Shown here piece after piece: positions 6,770 through 10,996 of a stretch of DNA of 10,996 nucleotides. The notes below the pieces were generated by a model. That model ran no database searches, was not told where the DNA came from, and was given only the letters and a program-made list of their open reading frames with translations. The stretch is from Oscillospiraceae bacterium (lineage in GTDB: Bacteria; Bacillota; Clostridia; Oscillospirales; Oscillospiraceae): the NCBI GenBank assembly GCA_902783825.1, contig CACZSJ010000025.1, positions 1 through 10,996 on the forward strand. Direction: 5' to 3'. The position numbers and the translations under genes were made by a program. Numbering within the stretch: the first letter of the stretch is position 1; the number at the start of each line of letters is the position of its first letter.

Positions 6770-6791
6770 GCCCGTTTTTTCAGAGTATACT
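6763..6791 (+). promoter_or_regulatory. sigma-A promoter of the SLOG-family gene
   Basis: Plus-strand -35 TTGACA (6763-6768, perfect consensus), 17-base spacer, -10 TATACT (6786-6791). The predicted start near 6798 leaves a leader of only about 20 bases before the ATG at 6821, carrying GAGGAGG at 6809-6815. The -35 box is shared base for base (6764-6768) with that of the divergent ribU promoter. Confidence 0.85.
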
Positions 6792-6820
6792 GGTGTAAAA
6801 GTAGGCACGAGGAGGAAGCC

Positions 6821-7321
6821 ATGGAAACGCGTGATGGGATCTGCTGCTTTACCGGGCACCGGCCAGCCAAACTCCCCTGGGGTACAAATGAAAAGGATCC
6901 TCGCTGCCTTGCTATGAAAGAGGAACTGCGCTCCCGCCTGGAAGGCATCTATCAGGCTGGGTACCGGCATTTCATCTGCGGTATGGCCATCGGCTGTGAC
7001 ATGCTGTTCGCCGAGGAGGTTCTGGCGCTTCGTGCCCGCTATCCGGACGTGCATCTGGAGGCGGCCATACCCTGCGGAACTCAGCCGGACCGCTGGGCGG
7101 TGGCTCAACGGCAGCGATACAATCTGCTGCTGAACCAATGCGATCAGGTCAGCGTTTTGCAAATCGGCTATACGGCTGACTGTATGCAGCGCCGCAATCG
7201 CTATATGGTCGATCGCGCTTCCCTGCTCCTGGCCTGTTACGACGGTCGCCCTGGTGGGACCATGAACACCATCCTCTACGCCCAGAGACAGGGCCTTAAA
7301 GTTCTCCTGATCGAAATATGA
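6821..7321 (+). CDS. SLOG-family protein (DUF1273, YpsA-like)
   Basis: The 166-residue protein matches the clostridial DUF1273/YpsA-like branch of the SLOG (Smf/DprA-LOG) Rossmann-fold superfamily, whose members are thought to bind nucleotide-derived ligands. Motifs in order are CFTGHRPAKLPWG (9-21), FICGMAIGCDMLFAEEVL (51-68), AAIPCGTQPDRW (81-92), CMQRRNRYMVD (121-131) and YDGRPGGT (140-147). Together these form the expected glycine-rich ligand-binding pocket (TGHRP, GMAxGCD, DGxxGGT). It lacks a signal peptide or membrane segment, so it is cytoplasmic. The biochemical role is not established; Bacillus subtilis YpsA has been linked to cell division, and other SLOG proteins act on or sense nucleotides. 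The start is fixed by GGAGG 5 bases upstream. It stands alone on its strand, driven by a strong promoter that interlocks with that of ribU, and ends in a terminator. Confidence 0.88.
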   Translation: METRDGICCFTGHRPAKLPWGTNEKDPRCLAMKEELRSRLEGIYQAGYRHFICGMAIGCDMLFAEEVLALRARYPDVHLEAAIPCGTQPDRWAVAQRQRYNLLLNQCDQVSVLQIGYTADCMQRRNRYMVDRASLLLACYDGRPGGTMNTILYAQRQGLKVLLIEI

Positions 7322-7350
7322 CCCGCTGCCAGCAGCGGGTCATCCCTTTT
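7319..7350 (+). terminator. intrinsic terminator starting in the SLOG gene stop codon
   Basis: TGACCCGCTG (7319-7328) pairs with CAGCGGGTCA (7333-7342) around CCAG; the first three bases are the stop codon. A TCCCTTTTT tract follows (7343-7351). Typical rho-independent terminator for the + strand. On the minus strand it lies downstream of the YihY-family gene, followed by only a short ATATTT, so it may weakly serve that gene too. Confidence 0.88.
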
Positions 7351-7365
7351 TCTTGCTCTCTTTTA

Positions 7366-8187
7366 TCACTCCCTTGCCCCTCTCATCTCCTGATCCCGCA
7401 GGCATACGTTCAGCGCCGCACCCAACAGGATAATCTGACAACTAAGGTACAGCCACAGCATCAGCAGCACCATGGAGGCAAGGGAACCATAGACCAGCGG
7501 GTATCGGGTAGATACGGCAATGAAGCTGGAAAACAGTACGCTCATGGCCACCATCGCCACCGTCGCCAACATTGCCCCGGGGACGCCAGGATAGTTGTCG
7601 ACCCGCCGTTTGGAGACCTCATAGACAGCCCAAAAAATCACGAACTCTAAGGCGGCCATCAGCAGAAAACGCAGCCATTGCCAGCTTTGTCTGACATCAA
7701 CAAATGGCAGATAACCGTTGAGCAGCTCCAAAAAATCCCGCCCGGTCAGCACTACCAGAATCGCAAAATACATGGCCGTCAAAAACGCCACGGAAAACAC
7801 CAGGCTGAACAGAACGTTCATCACGCCCTGAAAGCGTTGTCCGCCCTGGAGTTCTCCGATGCTGCTCTGCAGAATGCGTACCGCAGCCGAGGAGGAACCG
7901 ATCAAAACCGTCAGCCCTGCGATCAGAATGGCCCGGCTGTTGCTGGTAGCGATGTGAAGCAAAAAGCTGCGCAAAAGCCGGATGCTGTCTGCGCTGAGAA
8001 ATTGCTCCACAAAATCCAGTATTTCCAGCGCGCGCTGGTAATTCTCGCCCAGAAGCGCGTATAAGCAAACGATCAACGGAAATAGCGTCATGGTCAGATG
8101 GTAGGACAAAGCAGCGGCTGCCTTGGGCAGCCGCTTGCCGATATAAAGGCCATAGATGGCGCACGTAAGGTTAAAAACTCTATCCAT
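7366..8187 (-). CDS. YihY/virulence factor BrkB family membrane protein
   Basis: The 273-residue integral membrane protein matches the YihY/BrkB (formerly RNase BN-like, UPF0761) family. It has about six membrane segments. The family-typical N-terminal region KAAAALSYHLTMTLFPLIVCLYALLG (22-47) has the usual Ala-rich, aromatic, Pro-containing first helix. A central SSSAAVRILQSSIGELQG follows, then the C-terminal YPLVYGSLASMVLLMLWLYLSCQIILLGAALNVCL, the most conserved part of the family. The function is unknown; the older RNase BN assignment is wrong for this family, and transport of ions or small molecules is only a suggestion. The ATG at 8187 has AGAGG about 11 bases upstream, a weak site. 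A TAGAAT (8220-8225, minus strand) could be its -10 but no good -35 accompanies it. It lies 98 bases beyond the ftsZ terminator hairpin and could receive read-through transcription. Confidence 0.88.
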   Translation of the reverse strand: MDRVFNLTCAIYGLYIGKRLPKAAAALSYHLTMTLFPLIVCLYALLGENYQRALEILDFVEQFLSADSIRLLRSFLLHIATSNSRAILIAGLTVLIGSSSAAVRILQSSIGELQGGQRFQGVMNVLFSLVFSVAFLTAMYFAILVVLTGRDFLELLNGYLPFVDVRQSWQWLRFLLMAALEFVIFWAVYEVSKRRVDNYPGVPGAMLATVAMVAMSVLFSSFIAVSTRYPLVYGSLASMVLLMLWLYLSCQIILLGAALNVCLRDQEMRGARE

Positions 8188-8270
8188 CCGATACCGTCCT
8201 CTTTCGCTTTCTCTCCACTATTCTATGCACAAGCGCAGAAATATATCGAAACCCCCTCCCTTGGATAGGC

Positions 8271-8308
8271 GACAAAATAAAAGCTCCTCTGCCGTGCAGA
8301 GGAGCTTT
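8271..8308 (-). terminator. intrinsic terminator downstream of ftsZ
   Basis: On the minus strand AAGCTCCTCTGC (8296-8307) pairs perfectly with GCAGAGGAGCTT (8281-8292) around a 3-base ACG loop; one further A-T pair (8280/8308) can extend it. TTATTTTGTC follows (8271-8280). A strong rho-independent terminator 12 bases past the ftsZ stop that should separate the division cluster from the YihY-family gene. Confidence 0.92.
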
Positions 8309-8319
8309 GGTCTATCCAC

Positions 8320-9474
8320 TTACTTGGTGTTGAAGATTTTAAAGATACTGTCAAACGGATCCTCCGGAGGCGCTTCAGGCGCCGCCTCAGGCGTCTCCGG
8401 CTCTTCCACAGGCAGATCCACAGCTGCCGCGGCAGCCTTCTCTGTGGCGCCGGTAAACAGTCCCTGCGGCTTTGCCGTGACCGGACGCACCGGCTGGGCC
8501 GCCGCTTCACCGCCCGCGTTCTCTTCAAAGCCGGTGGCGATGACCGTCACGCGGATCTCGTCCTGCATGCTGTTGTCGAAGGTAGCGCCGAAGATGATGT
8601 TGGCGTCGGGATGGGCGGCCTCCTGTACCAGGTTGGCAGCAGCCTCTACGTCCTCAAGACCCATATCCTCGGAACCTGTAATGTTGATCAACACACCGCG
8701 GGCGCCATTGATGGAGGTCTCCATCAGAGGGCTGGCCACGGCCATGCGAGCCGCATCCTCCGCCTTGCCCTTGCCTGCCGCGTGACCCACGCCCATGTGC
8801 GCAAAGCCGGCGTTCTTCATGATGCAGGTTACATCCGCAAAGTCCAGGTTGATAAAGCCGGTGTTCTTGATTAAATCGGAGATGCTGGTCACGGCCTGAC
8901 GCAGCACGTCATCCGCGATTTCAAAGGCGTTGGCCAAGGTAACCTTCTGGTCCGTTGCATACTTCAGCCGATCGTTGGGAATGATCAGCAGGGAATCCAC
9001 CCGGCCCAGCATGTCCTTAATGCCCACATTTGCCTGATCCATGCGGCGCTTGCCCTCGAACTTAAAGGGCTTGGTCACCACACCAACGGTGAGAATCCCG
9101 GCTTCTCTGGCAATCTCCGCCACAGTGGGAGCGGCGCCGGTACCCGTACCACCGCCCATGCCGGCAGTGATGAACACCATGTCCGCATCTTCGATGCATT
9201 TGGCAATGTTGTTGCGGCTCTCTTCCGCAGAGCGCTTGCCGATCTCCGGATCGGATCCGGCGCCCTGTCCGCGGGTCATCTTCTCACCGATCTGAATTTT
9301 CTGATCGGCGTTGGACATGGACAAAGCCTGCTTGTCCGTATTGATGGCGATAAACTCCACACCTTGTGTGCCGGCTCTCACCATTCTGTTGACAACGTTG
9401 TTGCCGGCACCGCCGACGCCAACGACTTTAATCGTTACTACATTTTCCGGACCCGTTTCGGTCTTGAAATCCAT
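8320..9474 (-). CDS. ftsZ: cell division protein FtsZ
   Basis: FtsZ is the tubulin-like GTPase that polymerises into the Z-ring. From ATG 9474 it is 384 residues. The N-terminal GTPase shows VVGVGGAGNNVVNRM, NTDKQAL, the tubulin signature GGGTGTGAAP, DPEIGKRSAEESR and the T7-loop segment NLDFADVTCIMKNAGFAHMGVG with its catalytic Asp residues. Then follow the C-terminal core (VTVIATGFE) and a short Ala/Pro/Glu-rich linker. The end reads EDPFDSIFKIFNTK instead of the common C-terminal peptide of the IPxFLR type that binds FtsA, SepF, ZipA or EzrA. The ATG at 9474 has GGGAGG 7 bases upstream and begins MDFKTETG; an in-frame open stretch back to 9567 would include the promoter and is rejected. 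It follows divIB on the same strand after a 143-base gap with its own promoter, and ends in a strong terminator. Confidence 0.98.
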   Translation of the reverse strand: MDFKTETGPENVVTIKVVGVGGAGNNVVNRMVRAGTQGVEFIAINTDKQALSMSNADQKIQIGEKMTRGQGAGSDPEIGKRSAEESRNNIAKCIEDADMVFITAGMGGGTGTGAAPTVAEIAREAGILTVGVVTKPFKFEGKRRMDQANVGIKDMLGRVDSLLIIPNDRLKYATDQKVTLANAFEIADDVLRQAVTSISDLIKNTGFINLDFADVTCIMKNAGFAHMGVGHAAGKGKAEDAARMAVASPLMETSINGARGVLINITGSEDMGLEDVEAAANLVQEAAHPDANIIFGATFDNSMQDEIRVTVIATGFEENAGGEAAAQPVRPVTAKPQGLFTGATEKAAAAAVDLPVEEPETPEAAPEAPPEDPFDSIFKIFNTK

Positions 9475-9481
9475 ACTATTG

Positions 9482-9487
9482 CCTCCC
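9482..9487 (-). promoter_or_regulatory. ribosome binding site of ftsZ
   Basis: Minus-strand GGGAGG followed by a 7-base spacer before the ATG at 9474. It fixes the ftsZ start and argues against the longer open reading stretch that reaches 9567. Confidence 0.85.
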
Positions 9488-9538
9488 TGTCTATGATTGC
9501 GCACGCTGCGCGTCAAATAGCAAGTTTCAGTACCACAT

Positions 9539-9567
9539 ATATTATTACATTTTTCTGTAATGGTCAA
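9539..9567 (-). promoter_or_regulatory. promoter of ftsZ with a dyad in its spacer
   Basis: Minus-strand -35 TTGACC (9562-9567), 17-base spacer, -10 TAATAT (9539-9544). The predicted start is near 9532, giving a leader of about 58 bases. The spacer is almost entirely a perfect inverted repeat, ATTACA-N6-TGTAAT (9544-9561), which touches both hexamers and could be an operator. The rest of the divIB-ftsZ gap (9568-9617) is AT rich, with no terminator I can recognise, so read-through from divIB is also likely. Confidence 0.75.
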
Positions 9568-9617
9568 TAGGTTTTTTTAATTTTGCGAAAACTTTTGTAA
9601 GACCTTTGTCATTTTAT

Positions 9618-10400
9618 TCAATTCGGGCTGAAATGGGCAGTTCTGCCGTCAGACAGATCAATCACGCCGACGTCGCCTTCTTTCAGCATGTCCAACACCG
9701 CAACGAACATACCAAATTTATGCTCCACATTCCGGTAGTTGCCCAGCACTACCGTGTATTTCCCACCGTAGCTGAACTCCGGGCTGTTATAGTTGGAGAA
9801 GTCCAGCCGGGTCACCTGTCCTGCCAATCCGCGCTCCTTGAGCTGGTACAGGATTTCGGACAAATAGTCCACAGGTTCCTGCTCCTCTCCCTCGGTGTGC
9901 ATTTGCTCGCCGATCAACAGTGTACCCGGGCGAATCCCCACCACAGGAACCAGAGACGCCGTCTCCCCTTCGGCAGCCTTTCCCAGCACTTTACAAGTAT
10001 AATCCAGCGTCCATTTTTCTTCACCCAGCTCCAGATAGGCCATGGCCGTGCTTTCTTCCACGGTAATGACCACCTTGTTGGGCAAGCTGCGCTCCACCGA
10101 AACCTGCTCGATATATGGCAGCTTAGAAAACGCGCGGCCGATGGCCGCAAAGCGGTCAAAGAAGAAGAGGTTATCGCCTTCTTCAATATCCACCGCGCGT
10201 ATGATCTCCTCATCGGTATAGTGTGTGTTTCCCTCAACTCGGATATCTGAAACCCGGAAAAACACGCTCATTACAAAGATCGACGCCACAATCACGATCA
10301 CAAACAGCAGCGGCCCGCTGAAGCTGCTGCGTCGTCTGGGTCGCATATAGCCCACATTTTGATTGTCAGATTCCGAACTGCTGCGCACAGAAAAAGGCAT
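9618..10400 (-). CDS. divIB: cell division protein DivIB/FtsQ
   Basis: DivIB/FtsQ is a bitopic divisome protein that, with FtsL and DivIC, controls septal peptidoglycan synthesis. The 260-residue protein has a short, Ser/Arg-rich cytoplasmic tail (1-28), one membrane helix (about 29-48) and an extracytoplasmic POTRA domain beginning RVSDIRVEGNTHYTDEEIIRAV (49-70) and continuing through GDNLFFFDRFAAIGRAFSKLPYIEQVSVERSLPNKVVITVEE (75-116). The beta domain follows (about 119-250), with VPVVG and the LDFSNYNSPEFSYGGKYTVVLG region near its end. These features and the position between murA and ftsZ make the call secure, although the primary sequence of the family is poorly conserved. The ATG at 10400 lies 21 bases after the murA stop with AGAGG 8 bases upstream. 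No ftsA follows before ftsZ. Confidence 0.92.
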   Translation of the reverse strand: MPFSVRSSSESDNQNVGYMRPRRRSSFSGPLLFVIVIVASIFVMSVFFRVSDIRVEGNTHYTDEEIIRAVDIEEGDNLFFFDRFAAIGRAFSKLPYIEQVSVERSLPNKVVITVEESTAMAYLELGEEKWTLDYTCKVLGKAAEGETASLVPVVGIRPGTLLIGEQMHTEGEEQEPVDYLSEILYQLKERGLAGQVTRLDFSNYNSPEFSYGGKYTVVLGNYRNVEHKFGMFVAVLDMLKEGDVGVIDLSDGRTAHFSPN

Positions 10401-10421
10401 TTTCGTATCCTCTGTTCTTCT

Positions 10422-10996
10422 TCAGTATTCCAGATAAATATCTGCTCCCAGAGAGCGCAGACACATATCAAAGCGTTCATAGCCTCGGGTCACGTGCCCG
10501 TCATCACAAATAAGCGTCTCCCCTTGGGCGGCAAGTCCTGCCACAATCATGGCCGCGCCGCCGCGCAGATCCGTCGCTGTCAGCGCGGCTCCTCTCAGCC
10601 GATCCACTCCCCAGATTTCGGCAATCTTGCCCTCTGTGGTGATGTCCGCTCCCAGACGGCGCAGCTCCGCTACCTGGCGATAACGGTTTTCAAAGATGTT
10701 CTCCGTAATCACCGTACGCCCCGAAGCCCGCAGCAGCGCTGCCATCAAAACCGGTTGTGCGTCTGTTGGAAAGCCGGGGTACGGCGCCGTCTCCAGGCTT
10801 CCGATCCCCCGCAGGCGGCCATGGGACTGGATGCGTACGCTGCGAGTGCTGCCTATTATATCACAGCCTGCCTGATTTAGGAAGTAGAGAACCGTAGAAA
10901 AATGTTTCGGATCCACGCCGCGCAGCTCCACGTCCCCTCCCGCCGCCGCCGTAGCGCAGGCAATCGTAGCTGCCACAATGCGATCCGGCAGGATCC
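10422..10996 (-). CDS. murA: UDP-N-acetylglucosamine 1-carboxyvinyltransferase MurA (C-terminal part; continues beyond window)
   Basis: MurA catalyses the first committed step of peptidoglycan precursor synthesis, moving enolpyruvate from PEP to UDP-GlcNAc in the cytoplasm. The visible part is about 191 residues, the C-terminal 45 percent of a protein of around 420. The frame stays open to the window edge, reading ILPDRIVAATIACATAAAGG, which corresponds to the family PDRIE(A/T)GT segment, so there is no start codon here; the GTG at 10976 is an internal Val. Other landmarks are GFPTDAQPVLMA with the catalytic Asp (Asp305 of E. coli), ITENIFENRYRQVAELRRLGADI, ATDLRGGAAMIVAGLAAQG, and the terminal TRGYERFDMCLRSLGADI with the Arg-Gly pair near the phosphate site. 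The catalytic loop Cys lies outside the window. It is the first visible gene of the murA-divIB-ftsZ run. Confidence 0.96.
   Translation of the reverse strand, partial: ILPDRIVAATIACATAAAGGDVELRGVDPKHFSTVLYFLNQAGCDIIGSTRSVRIQSHGRLRGIGSLETAPYPGFPTDAQPVLMAALLRASGRTVITENIFENRYRQVAELRRLGADITTEGKIAEIWGVDRLRGAALTATDLRGGAAMIVAGLAAQGETLICDDGHVTRGYERFDMCLRSLGADIYLEY

Noticed and set aside
6737..7162. A 141-codon minus-strand frame antisense to the SLOG gene.
   Set aside because: It is a shadow of a clearly conserved gene and would have to cross the ribU promoter; no ribosome binding site or domain.
9475..9567. A 31-residue N-terminal extension of FtsZ.
   Set aside because: It would overlap the -35/-10 promoter elements and the residues do not match the FtsZ N-terminus; GGGAGG at 9482-9487 serves the ATG at 9474.
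293..10996. An apparent excess of GGATCC (about ten by eye, where roughly three would be expected at this GC content).
   Set aside because: All sites fall in ordinary coding sequence (GAT-CC and G-GAT-CC contexts). Hand counts in one window cannot separate codon preference from a real bias, so no restriction-modification inference is made.
1..10996. Search for CRISPR repeats, insertion sequences, integrases, tRNA genes or phage genes.
   Set aside because: None seen. All long open frames of good quality match housekeeping families, composition appears uniform, and the intergenic gaps are short and explained by promoters, the riboswitch or terminators.

Overview
The window looks like a chromosomal segment of a Gram-positive, low-complexity-cell-envelope bacterium of the Clostridia (Bacillota), most likely an Oscillospirales/Ruminococcaceae-type gut lineage with moderately high GC (mid-50s percent by eye). 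The reasons are a clostridial division cluster (murA, divIB, ftsZ), a SpoVB-like flippase, a ribU gene under an FMN riboswitch, a clostridial-type SLOG (DUF1273/YpsA-like) gene, and strong AGGAGG-type ribosome binding sites throughout. The family-level assignment is inference. I see no mobile element, CRISPR array, tRNA or rRNA gene; this is core-genome housekeeping DNA.

Layout. (1) Bases 1-3191, + strand: the possible tail of an upstream gene, an ApbE-type flavin transferase lipoprotein (start at 63) and recG, closed by a strong hairpin at 3195-3230. (2) Bases 3248-4281, - strand: a two-gene unit of a cytidylate-kinase-like protein followed, with an ATGA overlap, by a hotdog-fold thioesterase, with a good promoter at 4311-4340. 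(3) Bases 4430-5743, + strand: a SpoVB/MOP-family flippase whose last codons form a perfect hairpin. (4) Bases 5780-6746, - strand: ribU (riboflavin ECF S-component) with a complete regulatory leader: promoter, FMN riboswitch, intrinsic terminator whose U-run abuts the ribosome binding site. (5) Bases 6763-7350, + strand: a SLOG-family protein driven by a promoter whose -35 box overlaps the ribU -35 box on the other strand, ended by a terminator that begins in its stop codon. (6) Bases 7366-8187, - strand: a YihY/BrkB-family membrane protein. (7) Bases 8281-10996, - strand: murA (3-prime part only), divIB/ftsQ and ftsZ, with a separate promoter in front of ftsZ and a strong terminator after it.

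How the genes relate. MurA, DivIB and FtsZ belong to peptidoglycan precursor synthesis and the divisome. There is no ftsA between divIB and ftsZ, and FtsZ has an unusual C-terminal tail. RibU (riboflavin uptake) and ApbE (covalent attachment of FMN) are both flavin genes but lie about 5 kb apart in separate units. The most distinctive sequence signals are regulatory: the ribU riboswitch/attenuator with a repeated heptamer that allows strand exchange, the interlocked divergent ribU/SLOG promoters, and a perfect dyad exactly filling the spacer of the ftsZ promoter. I did not find convincing evidence for a wholly new multi-gene system.
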